DNA of 64,000 nt from Oleispira sp036960605 (GTDB lineage Bacteria > Pseudomonadota > Gammaproteobacteria > Pseudomonadales > Oceanobacteraceae): NCBI GenBank assembly GCA_036960605.1, contig JBALXI010000020.1, forward strand, positions 15,729-79,728, read 5' to 3'. Position 1 is the first letter of the stretch, and every line of letters starts with the position of its first letter. The notes under the pieces were generated by a model. That model was given only the letters and a program-made list of their open reading frames with translations, was not told where the DNA came from and did not search any database. Position numbers and translations under genes: made by a program. This document shows, one piece after another, positions 1 to 7,850 of this stretch.

Positions 1-1
1 A

Positions 2-121
2 ATGATTCCTCGAGGCATATTAATTGAACAACAATACGATGATAGTTTAGCTAATCATAAAGTTATCTTTTCATTTAAAAACACGGGCGAAAAGTTAGTT
101 AAAGCAACGGGGGAATTATGA
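2..121 (+). CDS. 3' end of an unidentified CDS upstream of sypO
   Basis: The frame is open from the left edge of the window and ends at a TGA (119-121) that overlaps the ATG of the next gene in an ATGA arrangement. This implies translational coupling in one operon. Only about 39 C-terminal residues are visible. They are polar, show no membrane segment, and I do not recognise a family. In Vibrio fischeri the gene before sypO is a glycosyltransferase (sypN), but nothing in this tail proves that identity. The ATG at position 2 may be internal. Confidence 0.6.
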   Translation: MIPRGILIEQQYDDSLANHKVIFSFKNTGEKLVKATGEL

Positions 122-1677
122 ATCTTCCGATTGACGACAGTAGGATAGCAAATAACAACACTGCTATTCCTGTAAATAGTGTGTGGAAAAATGTCTATTC
201 ATTACTTAACGCGGCTTGGCGTCAGCGGTATTTAATATTAATGCCTATATTAATTATGCCAATATTGGGCGGATTAATTGCTATGAGTCGAGGTAAAATA
301 TTTGATACTCATACGACAATATTGGTACAAGAAACATCGAAGTTAAATCCTTTCTTAGAAGACTTATCAGTCTCTACCAACTTAAAAGAACGTATGGCGG
401 CTTTAGATACGTTAATGCACAGTCGTCATGTATTGTTTTCAGTAGCTGAAGAGCTAGAACTCATAGATGAAAATACCAGTGTTAGTAACAAAGGCAGAGT
501 CATACGTAAAATTGCCAGTGGACTTAAATTGAGTCAAGAGGGTAAGGATCTTGTTAAAATTTCCTATCGTTCAGGTACACCCAGTAATATGAAAGAAATA
601 TTAGAGGTTGTGAGTCTTCATTTTATTGAACAGCTATTAGCCCCCGAGAGATCTTCAATCGAGCAGTCAGAAAAATTTATTTTACAGCAACTCACCTCTC
701 AAAAATCTCAGTTATTAGCTGCGGAAAATAAATTGGCGATATTTAAACAGAAATATGCAACTGATTTACCGGCTTTTCATGGGGGTAATATCAAGCGTTT
801 AAGGGAACTTAAGCAATTACTAGCGAAAAAAGAAATTAACTGGTCCGCTGCGAAGGCTGTATTGAAATCGATGAATAAGCAATTGTCTTCGACCAACCCT
901 GTTGTTGCTGCGATAGAAAATAGAATCGTGCAATTAACCAGTGAATTAGCCTTATTAAGAGCCCGCTATACCGATCAGCATTCAAAGGTGGCAAATGTTC
1001 AGCGCCAGGTTGATCGCTTACAAATAAAACGAAATAGTTTATTAGAAAAAACAGCCAAACTAACACCGGAAGAAATTGAGCGATTATGGCATTTGGCAAT
1101 GAGTTCTTCAGCCAATATGGCGTCAGCTTCAGGCAAAAGAGGTTCGTCCTCTGCTAATACTGATAACAGTTCTCCTTTATTGGTTTCTCAATTACAAGAA
1201 ATACAAAAGTCCCAAGCGATGGAGCAAGGGCTAGAGCAAGAAGTAAGCAGTTTGAAAAAGCAAATAGCTGAGATGCATGTTCAAGTTAATGCATTTGCTT
1301 CAATTGAAAGAGAACTGACTGAACTTGAGCGAGAGTTAGATACCAAACAAAATTTATATAATGAATTCCTTAAGCGTTATGAAATGGCAAAAGTCACAGG
1401 TTCGTTAGGGCGCTTTGAAGAAAAGAATCGTATTAAAATTATTGACCAACCTTTCACTCCATCCTGGCCCTCTAACATACCGAGTATTGTTTTCATTGCT
1501 GCCGGTTTGATCGGTGGCATTTTATTTGGCGCGGGTATGGCGGTTATTGTAGAAATTATGGATACCAGTATTCGTAGCATCGATCAACTGCAACAGTTTA
1601 CGCGTGCACCTATGTTAAGCAGAATTCCAAAATTTAAAAATTTATTAGCCGCTGATACTGTATTTGAAGATAGTTGA
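118..1677 (+). CDS. sypO: Wzz/GumC-type polysaccharide chain-length protein, SypO-like
   Basis: A 519-residue inner-membrane polysaccharide co-polymerase that would set chain length or couple polymerisation to export. The topology is typical: a short cytoplasmic N-terminus, a membrane segment at about 38-58, a long periplasmic coiled-coil region (about 170-430) and a second membrane segment at about 455-480 after a proline-rich stretch (about 440-453). There is no C-terminal tyrosine-kinase domain, so the ATPase partner must be separate; SypD at 16197 fits. The start is supported by a GGGGGA ribosome site at 110-115 inside the preceding gene. It heads the visible O-P-Q-R run, and its promoter lies outside the window. 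Confidence 0.88.
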   Translation: MNLPIDDSRIANNNTAIPVNSVWKNVYSLLNAAWRQRYLILMPILIMPILGGLIAMSRGKIFDTHTTILVQETSKLNPFLEDLSVSTNLKERMAALDTLMHSRHVLFSVAEELELIDENTSVSNKGRVIRKIASGLKLSQEGKDLVKISYRSGTPSNMKEILEVVSLHFIEQLLAPERSSIEQSEKFILQQLTSQKSQLLAAENKLAIFKQKYATDLPAFHGGNIKRLRELKQLLAKKEINWSAAKAVLKSMNKQLSSTNPVVAAIENRIVQLTSELALLRARYTDQHSKVANVQRQVDRLQIKRNSLLEKTAKLTPEEIERLWHLAMSSSANMASASGKRGSSSANTDNSSPLLVSQLQEIQKSQAMEQGLEQEVSSLKKQIAEMHVQVNAFASIERELTELERELDTKQNLYNEFLKRYEMAKVTGSLGRFEEKNRIKIIDQPFTPSWPSNIPSIVFIAAGLIGGILFGAGMAVIVEIMDTSIRSIDQLQQFTRAPMLSRIPKFKNLLAADTVFEDS

Positions 1678-1725
1678 TTTTGTGATTTTAATATGACATT
1701 TAATTAAAATGATAGAGGGTTTTTT

Positions 1726-2841
1726 ATGAAAGATACTGATAAGAAAGTCGTTGTGCAAGTGGTGCAGCACCTGCGTGCAGGAGGTATTGAGTGCCTAGTG
1801 CTTGAAATGATGCGGTCTTCTTTAAGGACTAATGATGAAGATATGCACATTATTAGTTTGGAAGGGTCAATGGAAGAAGCGTTATCAAATTGGCCAAGAT
1901 TATTACCTTATAAGAAAAAACTACACTTTATTGATAAGCAACCTGGGCTTTCTATTAGCTGTTTGTTAAAGATAAAAAAACTATTAAAAGAGTTACGGGC
2001 TAACGTATTGCACAGTCATCACATTGGTCCTCTTTTATATGGGGGCATAGCGGCAAAGTGGTTGGGGATCGATTGTCGTATACATACAGAGCATGACGCA
2101 TGGCACATGGAAGACCATAAACGTAGACGCTTAGAGCGAATGCTATTAAATTGGGTGAGACCTACTTTGGTTGCAGATGCTAATGGCGTTCAAAAACAGC
2201 TTGCGTCGTACCAGCCAAGTTATCCCACTCAGGTTATTCATAATGGTGTTGACTGCACGTTATTTCATAAAGGAAATAAGCCGTATGCACGAGCACAACT
2301 TGGGCTTGTTCAAAATGTAGAAAGTAAACCGGTAAAATATATCGGTTGTGCAGGGCGTCTGACCGAAGTGAAAGGCCATAAGTATTTAATCGATGCGCTT
2401 AAGTTTCTCAAAGATGATTGTATGCTCGTATTGGCAGGAGAGGGGGAATGTCGCCTTGATCTTGAAGAGTATATTCAGCAGCAGGGGTTAAATAACAGGG
2501 TCGTTCTACTGGGTAATATCGACAATATGGTGTACTTCTACCAAGCACTTGATGTGTTTTGTCTGCCTTCCCTAAATGAAGGTTTACCGCTTTCTCCATT
2601 AGAAGCACAAGCCTGTGGTATCCCCGTGGTATTGACGGATGTGGGCGGGTGTCGAGAAGCCTGCTGTCCAGAAAGTGGCGTTATGGTACCGGCTAAAGAC
2701 GGAGCGGCTTTAGCTTGGGCCATTAGACAAACATTGAGAAAACTCAGTCGTGATCAAGTCCCTTCACCTAGAGGTTTTGTCGCGGCTGAACGTGATTTTA
2801 GTAATATGTTAGATGAATATCGTATTTTGTATCAACAGTAA
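1726..2841 (+). CDS. sypP: Glycosyltransferase family 4, SypP-like
   Basis: A 371-residue cytoplasmic GT-B enzyme that should transfer a sugar from a nucleotide donor to the growing lipid-linked repeat unit. The N-terminus has the acceptor-side glycine motif (HLRAGGIE, about 14-21). The C-terminal half shows GRLTEVKGH and the donor-binding E-x7-E region in LPSLNEGLPLSPLEAQACG (about 285-303). It lies 48 bases after sypO and 31 bases before the preferred sypQ start on the same strand, so it is in the same operon. The SypP label rests on position between a Wzz protein and a GT2/sugar-transferase pair, as in Vibrio fischeri. Substrate is not readable from sequence. Confidence 0.82.
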   Translation: MKDTDKKVVVQVVQHLRAGGIECLVLEMMRSSLRTNDEDMHIISLEGSMEEALSNWPRLLPYKKKLHFIDKQPGLSISCLLKIKKLLKELRANVLHSHHIGPLLYGGIAAKWLGIDCRIHTEHDAWHMEDHKRRRLERMLLNWVRPTLVADANGVQKQLASYQPSYPTQVIHNGVDCTLFHKGNKPYARAQLGLVQNVESKPVKYIGCAGRLTEVKGHKYLIDALKFLKDDCMLVLAGEGECRLDLEEYIQQQGLNNRVVLLGNIDNMVYFYQALDVFCLPSLNEGLPLSPLEAQACGIPVVLTDVGGCREACCPESGVMVPAKDGAALAWAIRQTLRKLSRDQVPSPRGFVAAERDFSNMLDEYRILYQQ

Positions 2842-2872
2842 TTTATAGTTAATGAATGTAGAGGAAGCTAAC

Positions 2873-4192
2873 ATGATTATTCTCGCCATCTTGTTATTAG
2901 TATTAGTGGTTTATCATCACCTAGGTTACCCATTATTGCTGAAGCTAATTGCACGCTATAAATCTAAGCAGCAAGCTTCTTCATTCAAAGCGACTCGCGG
3001 CTTTAAATACAATCAGCAAGATGAAGCGTTACCGAGTATTCATATTATTGTGCCTGCTTTTAACGAAGAAACTGTCATTCAGCAAAAAATAGACAGTATG
3101 GTCTGGTTAGATTATCCCGATAAAAAATTGGCGATTAGTATTTATTGTGATGGTTGTAATGATGAAACAGTAAAGCGTGCCATCAAGAGCCAAAGCCTAT
3201 TCCATAATCGTGATCTAGAACTTCGTATCGTTAATATTGAAGAAAATTCTGGCAAGGTAGCCATTATTAATAGAGCGATTAAAGAAAGTGATGCGGATTT
3301 AATCGTATTTTCAGATGCCAGTGCCCTATTAGGCAGTGATACTTTGTGGCGCAGTGCACAACACTTCATTAGCGATTCCGACGTCGCCGTAGTGACCGGA
3401 AACTATTCTTTATTAACAGCGGGGGCTAATACCGAATGCCCTAATACCGAGGCGGGTACTGACGGTGAGTCCGCCTATTGGCAGTATCAGAATGAGGTTC
3501 GAAATCTAGAAAGTAAGCTCGGCGCGGTGATGGGTGTTACAGGGGCGTATTATGCCATTCGTCGTGAATTTTGCGAAACGCTAGAAGCCGATACGATTAA
3601 CGATGATTTCATCATGCCTATGCGTGCCGTTGAATTAGGCGGAAAGGCGATTTTTGATGCAGAAATAAAAATATTTGAGACGGAAGCAACACCGTTAGAG
3701 CAGGATGCACTACGCCGAGTTCGCATTTCGCAAGGCAATATGCAGCAAATATTCAGATTGAAATCATTATTATTACCAGGAATCGATTTAAGTCGGTTTT
3801 GGGTAAGCTGGATGTTTATTTCGGGTAAGTTCTTACGGGTTATAATGCCCTACCTGCTAATAATACTCTATGTTTTAAGCGCTATTCTCGCTTTTGAATC
3901 ATACCTCTTTGTCTTTTTATTCATCGGGCAGGTCAGTGCTTATGCTTTAGCCACGATGAATCAGGTAGTGATCAGTGGTAATAGTCCTGCTTTCTTTAAT
4001 CGAGTCTTTCATACCTTGTTTAATAACAAAATTGTACGATTAATTAGCTATCTATGCCAAGGACATCTAATGGGATTTATAGGGTCGGCAAGCTATTTGC
4101 TCAATAGTTTTAAGCAAAATGTTTTAGGTGTAAACGTTGAAAAACGCTGGCACAAGGTACAGATTACAGAAAATAATAAAGACAGATATTAG
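2873..4192 (+). CDS. sypQ: Membrane glycosyltransferase family 2, SypQ-like
   Basis: A processive-type GT2 with an N-terminal membrane segment (first about 20 residues), a cytoplasmic GT-A domain and several C-terminal hydrophobic segments (about 310-410). The nucleotide-binding start is seen in IHIIVPAFNEE, the metal-binding acid in FSDAS, and a later DDF (NDDFIMPMRA). I chose the ATG at 2873 over the one at 2852: GAGGA at 2861-2865 sits seven bases upstream, and this start puts the membrane helix at the N-terminus. The product is 439 residues. The architecture resembles IcaA/PgaC-like synthases, so SypQ could polymerise or extend glycan at the inner membrane. Confidence 0.83.
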   Translation: MIILAILLLVLVVYHHLGYPLLLKLIARYKSKQQASSFKATRGFKYNQQDEALPSIHIIVPAFNEETVIQQKIDSMVWLDYPDKKLAISIYCDGCNDETVKRAIKSQSLFHNRDLELRIVNIEENSGKVAIINRAIKESDADLIVFSDASALLGSDTLWRSAQHFISDSDVAVVTGNYSLLTAGANTECPNTEAGTDGESAYWQYQNEVRNLESKLGAVMGVTGAYYAIRREFCETLEADTINDDFIMPMRAVELGGKAIFDAEIKIFETEATPLEQDALRRVRISQGNMQQIFRLKSLLLPGIDLSRFWVSWMFISGKFLRVIMPYLLIILYVLSAILAFESYLFVFLFIGQVSAYALATMNQVVISGNSPAFFNRVFHTLFNNKIVRLISYLCQGHLMGFIGSASYLLNSFKQNVLGVNVEKRWHKVQITENNKDRY

Positions 4193-4226
4193 CAATCCAA
4201 GAATACAGCCGGATACTAAGTAGGTG

Positions 4227-4994
4227 ATGAATATGATGACTCATATAGCGAGTGAAAACATGAAGAAATCAGCCATGAACGTTCAGCAAGCAACAAATGC
4301 AGCAGTCGGTACTCAATGTGCCGACTTGAGTCTAACTCAGCTGAAACAGCGTGAGATGCCTGCTGATTTTATACCGAGGAAGGTGCGTATTGGAAAAAGA
4401 ATATTTGATTTGATGCTCGCGAGTATTGGTTTGCTCGTCAGCTTACCGCTCTTTCCATTAATTGCAGTAGCGATAAAATTAGAAAGCCGTGGGCCAATTT
4501 TCTTTAAACAGCTAAGGATAGGGCAAAGTTTACCCAGTCGAGTTGATATCTTCATGATGTATAAGTTTCGCACCATGGGTTTTAATGCTGAATCTGAAAG
4601 TGGACCGACCTTAGCAGCCAAGAACGATGTGCGTATTACTTTGGTAGGAAAGTTTTTACGTAAAACTCGGCTAGATGAATTGCCTCAGTTTATTAATGTC
4701 ATTCGCGGTGACATGTCGATGATCGGTCCACGCCCTGAACGCCCCAGTTTTTGTCACCGCCTTGAACGTGAAATCCCTTATTTTACTGATCGTACCTACG
4801 GCATTAAACCTGGCATAACGGGTCTGTCACAAGTGCATCAGGGTTATGATGAATGCTTAGAAGACGTTAAAAATAAACTGGGTTATGACCTGTCCTATTC
4901 ATTGGCTATCAGTTCAGTTTGGAATTGGTTGAAAATGGATTGTGGCATTGTCTTTGCCACGATCAAGGTGATGGTATTAGGACGTGGGCAATAG
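4227..4994 (+). CDS. sypR: Initiating sugar transferase (phosphoglycosyl transferase), SypR-like
   Basis: A 255-residue monotopic phosphoglycosyl transferase that should load the first sugar-1-phosphate onto undecaprenyl phosphate, starting each repeat unit. It has the basic entry KRIFDLMLASIG, a single hydrophobic segment at about 65-90, the KFRTM motif, the LRKTRLDELPQ catalytic block, MIGPRPERP, and the GITGLSQV ending. It lacks the four extra helices of WcaJ/WbaP long forms but has an unusual N-terminal leader of about 50 polar residues. The start is uncertain: GTG 4224, ATG 4227, 4233 and 4236 are all in frame behind one weak AGG. It ends the O-P-Q-R operon. Confidence 0.87.
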   Translation: MNMMTHIASENMKKSAMNVQQATNAAVGTQCADLSLTQLKQREMPADFIPRKVRIGKRIFDLMLASIGLLVSLPLFPLIAVAIKLESRGPIFFKQLRIGQSLPSRVDIFMMYKFRTMGFNAESESGPTLAAKNDVRITLVGKFLRKTRLDELPQFINVIRGDMSMIGPRPERPSFCHRLEREIPYFTDRTYGIKPGITGLSQVHQGYDECLEDVKNKLGYDLSYSLAISSVWNWLKMDCGIVFATIKVMVLGRGQ

Positions 4995-5045
4995 ATCTGA
5001 TTAGTAGCTAACAAAAGTTGGGTGATAATTGGGGGTTGATAATCG

Positions 5046-5076
5046 GAGCTAGAATCTGGATGATGGAATCTAGCTC
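5046..5076 (+). terminator. Inverted repeat, possible terminator after sypR
   Basis: An eight-base arm GAGCTAGA (5046-5053) is repeated as TCTAGCTC (5069-5076) with a 15-base loop, followed by an AT-rich stretch with no long T run. It lies between the sypR stop and the AraC gene, so it may end the operon weakly or be an operator for the regulator. Confidence 0.35.
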
Positions 5077-5108
5077 ATTACTTTATTATTAATCACTTGA
5101 GAAGAACA

Positions 5109-5963
5109 ATGGATACCTTGCCACGTTCACTTGGAAAGCCACTTGAAATCACATTAAAAAGAACAATCGAAAATACAATAAAGCATGCGCAGAAAGAAAA
5201 GCTAGAGTTGCCTTTTTCTATTTACAGCTCGATACATGAACAAAACCTGCTCAATGTCCCCATTGCAAAGCCCTTGTTGATCGTAGTTTTTAATGGTGAG
5301 AAAGTGCTGGGGAAACAGGGGGAGTTACTCTGTCGTGCCGATAGTTTTATCTTTTTAGCCGATAGTCCTGCGATTAATATGCGTAATATTCCTATAGAAA
5401 AAGAATATTTTGCATTATTAATTGAATTTGATGAGCAAGATTATAGCGGGCTTCAAGTTAATACGTCACATAAAAATCATTATTGTATTGGTATGACGAC
5501 TACGCTATTAGAACAATGCTTACAGCAATTTGTTGAATCTTCCCTTTGGGCGCCTAAAAAAATTGGGTCTTTACGGAAAAGAGAAATTTTAGAATTGTTA
5601 TGTCATATGGGGCATGAAGAAATTTTAACGATGTTAGGTAATTCACAGGTAAGCCAGCGATTACATACCTTATTTAATCAGCAAGGTTTTCATGAATTAG
5701 CGCTGGAATCTATCTGCGAACAGTTAGCAATGAGTGAATCGACGCTGAGGCGCAAGCTAAAATCAGAAGGCACTAGTGTGCAAGAAATTAAAGATCAAGC
5801 AAAACTAGGGCTTGGTTTACATTTACTGCAAACATCTCATTTTCCAATTAGCGCAATTGCGCAGCAGTGTGGCTACCAATCTCCCTCTCGATTTACTGAA
5901 CGCTTTAAGCAACGCTTTGGTTTAACACCTTCTGAACTTAGAAAAACAAAAATGGAGGAATAG
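5109..5963 (+). CDS. AraC-family transcriptional regulator
   Basis: A 284-residue regulator with a cupin-like N-terminal effector region and a C-terminal double helix-turn-helix (about 190-280). The second HTH reads AIAQQCGYQSPSRFTERFKQRFG, the AraC family signature. The ATG at 5109 is preferred to the in-frame TTG at 5097. It sits inside the polysaccharide region but is separated from sypR by about 115 bases and an inverted repeat, so it is probably its own unit. The PEBP gene follows on the same strand after 89 bases and is the simplest target. The effector is unknown, and a role in polysaccharide control is only a positional guess. Confidence 0.85.
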   Translation: MDTLPRSLGKPLEITLKRTIENTIKHAQKEKLELPFSIYSSIHEQNLLNVPIAKPLLIVVFNGEKVLGKQGELLCRADSFIFLADSPAINMRNIPIEKEYFALLIEFDEQDYSGLQVNTSHKNHYCIGMTTTLLEQCLQQFVESSLWAPKKIGSLRKREILELLCHMGHEEILTMLGNSQVSQRLHTLFNQQGFHELALESICEQLAMSESTLRRKLKSEGTSVQEIKDQAKLGLGLHLLQTSHFPISAIAQQCGYQSPSRFTERFKQRFGLTPSELRKTKMEE

Positions 5964-5967
5964 GGCG

Positions 5968-5984
5968 AAACAGTGACTGTTTTT
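5968..5984 (+). terminator. Short hairpin with T run, weak terminator
   Basis: AAACAG pairs with CTGTTT around a three-base loop and runs into five T residues, just after the AraC stop. The stem is short and AT-rich, so termination would be weak. Confidence 0.3.
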
Positions 5985-6052
5985 GGGCAAGTTAGCTGCG
6001 AATAATGCGATAAGATGGCAACTTAATTAGCCAATCTTTATTAAGGATTATT

Positions 6053-6610
6053 ATGCAGCAACCTTCTAAGTATCTTTTATTGTTATCACTGGCTGTTTCT
6101 TCTTCAGTATTTGCCGGCTCACTGAGTTTGTCGAGTAAGGATATTACTCAAGGTGAGTTTATGACTAAAGCGCAGGAGTTTAACGGCTTTGGTTGTGCTG
6201 GCACAGATACCTCGCCCCAGCTGACCTGGTCAGGTGCACCCAAGGGCACAAAAAGTTTTGCAATTACTGCGTATGATCCCGATGCGCCGACGGGCAGTGG
6301 TTGGTGGCATTGGCAAATTCTTAATATACCGGTAGCAGTAACAGAATTAGCTGCAGGCGCTGGCGATACAAAACGCGACCTCGCCCCTGTCGGTAGTATG
6401 CAAGTTGAAAATGATTATGGTAGCCGAGGTTTTGGCGGCGCTTGTCCACCTGCTGGCCATGGTATACATCATTACCGTTTTACGGTTCATGCACTGTCTA
6501 CAGCAAGGTTGAAATTGCCAGAGAATGCGTCAGGCGCATTGGCGGGCTATATGATCAATTCAAAGACACTAGAATCGACTACGATTGAAGCACTGTATCA
6601 GCGTGAATAG
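6053..6610 (+). CDS. PEBP/YbhB-family periplasmic protein
   Basis: A 185-residue phosphatidylethanolamine-binding-protein family member (YbhB/YbcL, Raf kinase inhibitor-like). The first about 22 residues form a signal peptide ending at VFAG. Family motifs are visible: the SPQLTWSGAP ligand-pocket strand, YDPDAPTGSGWWHW, and the GxHHYRFTVHAL core. Length matches periplasmic bacterial members. AAGGA at 6041-6045 is a good ribosome site. The biochemical role of bacterial PEBPs is poorly defined. Its only clear partner is the preceding AraC regulator. Confidence 0.88.
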   Translation: MQQPSKYLLLLSLAVSSSVFAGSLSLSSKDITQGEFMTKAQEFNGFGCAGTDTSPQLTWSGAPKGTKSFAITAYDPDAPTGSGWWHWQILNIPVAVTELAAGAGDTKRDLAPVGSMQVENDYGSRGFGGACPPAGHGIHHYRFTVHALSTARLKLPENASGALAGYMINSKTLESTTIEALYQRE

Positions 6611-6633
6611 CTGAGTATTGAGGCTGGAATGCA

Positions 6634-6672
6634 AACCGCCACAGGCATTTAGGGTAAATACCTGTGGCGGTT
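6634..6672. terminator. Long hairpin between convergent genes
   Basis: Twelve-base arms AACCGCCACAGG (6634-6645) and CCTGTGGCGGTT (6661-6672) are perfect inverse complements, and the loop itself has a five-base stem ATTTA/TAAAT. It sits between the PEBP gene and the reverse-strand GT2 gene. No strong T run follows on either strand, but position and stem strength favour a bidirectional transcription end. Confidence 0.65.
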
Positions 6673-6708
6673 ATCTGTTGTGCTATTTTTATGAGATTAC
6701 ATCTTTCT

Positions 6709-7698
6709 TCATACCATACCTTTTGATCTTCTCTGTTGTTGAAATCCGTACCATGCAAAAGCGGCACTGGCTTTAAGGTTACGCACACTAGGATTATAGA
6801 TAAAGCCTTTAAACTGATGCCAGAATGCGCGTAAATATTGTTCCTGTTCAGCGTAATGTTCGGCATAGCCAACTTCTAAACGCCCGTCTGCTTGGAATAC
6901 CGACCAAACATTACGGCTGCTTACATAGTTACGATGACGCTTCATAATGACCTGCATCTGATCGAGGCGGCGTAAGCGGTTGCTGGTTTTAGATCCTGGA
7001 CGGACTAAATATTCCATTAATTGTTCATTGCAAAACCCTACTTTTCCAAACTTACTGAAACGTAGCCATAGATCCCAATCTTCAGCCGACTTCAATTGGT
7101 TATCAAAGCCTCCCAGTAGTTTGTAGGTCTTCGTTTTTATCATCACGCAGGACGTTCCGATAACATTTTCGCTATAGATTTTTTCGGTTGGCTGATCAAG
7201 ATAATGAAACTCATTGTCATCTTGTACCAACTTCTTGAAATGAGGCCAATATTGAAAGCAATCACCTAAGTCGGTTTTGTCAGGCGTTGTATGGTGATAG
7301 TTAGTGAAACTCATGACGATATTGGGATTATCACGGTGAAAGCGATATTGTTTGATCAGCTTATTTACGTGCCAATAATCATCTGCATCTAAGAAGGCAA
7401 TGAACTCTGAATTTACGCGTTTTAAAGCAAAGTTTCTGGCGCGTGCTGAACCCACACCTTTTAAGCGATAAGGACGAATTTGTGGATGCTTTATTTTTTG
7501 TTCTTGCAGCCACTTCCATGTGCCATCGGTAGAGTTGTCATCAATAACTAAAATTTCAATATAGTTTAAGCGTTGCTCAAAAATACTCTTTAATGCTTTA
7601 GGCAAATACTCTAAGCAATTGTGAGTAGGAATAATAATGCTGATCAGCGGCTTAATGCTGACGTCTTTCACTTTATTCTTTTTCTTAAAATCATTCAT
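6709..7698 (-). CDS. Glycosyltransferase family 2 of the polysaccharide locus
   Basis: A 329-residue cytoplasmic GT-A enzyme. The N-terminus carries ISIIIPTHNCLEYLPKAL, followed by VIDDNSTDGTW and the DxD-type FLDADDYW (about 113-120); the later ED of SAEDWDLWLRF is the usual catalytic base region. GAGAG seven bases before the ATG supports the start. It is transcribed against its neighbours, from a sigma-54 type promoter at 7782-7798, so it is most likely part of the same regulon as the syp genes although inverted. Which sugar it adds cannot be told. It might replace one of the SypH/I/J/N enzymes of Vibrio. Confidence 0.86.
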   Translation of the reverse strand: MNDFKKKNKVKDVSIKPLISIIIPTHNCLEYLPKALKSIFEQRLNYIEILVIDDNSTDGTWKWLQEQKIKHPQIRPYRLKGVGSARARNFALKRVNSEFIAFLDADDYWHVNKLIKQYRFHRDNPNIVMSFTNYHHTTPDKTDLGDCFQYWPHFKKLVQDDNEFHYLDQPTEKIYSENVIGTSCVMIKTKTYKLLGGFDNQLKSAEDWDLWLRFSKFGKVGFCNEQLMEYLVRPGSKTSNRLRRLDQMQVIMKRHRNYVSSRNVWSVFQADGRLEVGYAEHYAEQEQYLRAFWHQFKGFIYNPSVRNLKASAAFAWYGFQQQRRSKGMV

Positions 7699-7740
7699 AG
7701 CAATTCTCTCATTCGTTATTTAAATTTCTTTGCTTAAGGT

Positions 7741-7757
7741 TTGGCATCTCACTTGCA
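7741..7757 (+). promoter_or_regulatory. Sigma-54 promoter for the 7851-12106 operon
   Basis: TTGGCATCTCACTTGCA matches the -24/-12 consensus, with GG at 7743-7744 and GC at 7755-7756, exactly 12 bases apart. The predicted start is near 7768, giving an 83-base leader to the ATG at 7851. It faces a mirror-image promoter on the other strand. Confidence 0.75.
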
Positions 7758-7781
7758 ATTTGTTGGATATGTCGGTTGTTT

Positions 7782-7798
7782 TGCAAACAAGATGCCAA
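7782..7798 (-). promoter_or_regulatory. Sigma-54 promoter for the reverse-strand GT2 gene
   Basis: Read on the reverse strand this is TTGGCATCTTGTTTGCA, with GG (7796-7795) and GC (7784-7783) 12 bases apart. The predicted start is near 7771, so the leader to the ATG at 7698 is about 73 bases. The first 13 bases of this promoter region and of the facing one form a perfect inverted repeat (7737-7749 with 7790-7802). Confidence 0.72.
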
Positions 7799-7850
7799 AC
7801 CTAAACAAGGGCTGAAACGAGTCTTTAAACGCAGATCAAGGATTATAATA

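Noticed and set aside
5986..6004. Possible sigma-54 promoter before the PEBP gene
   Set aside because: Spacing of GG and GC is right, but the -12 block is CTGC rather than TTGC and no enhancer-like site is near.
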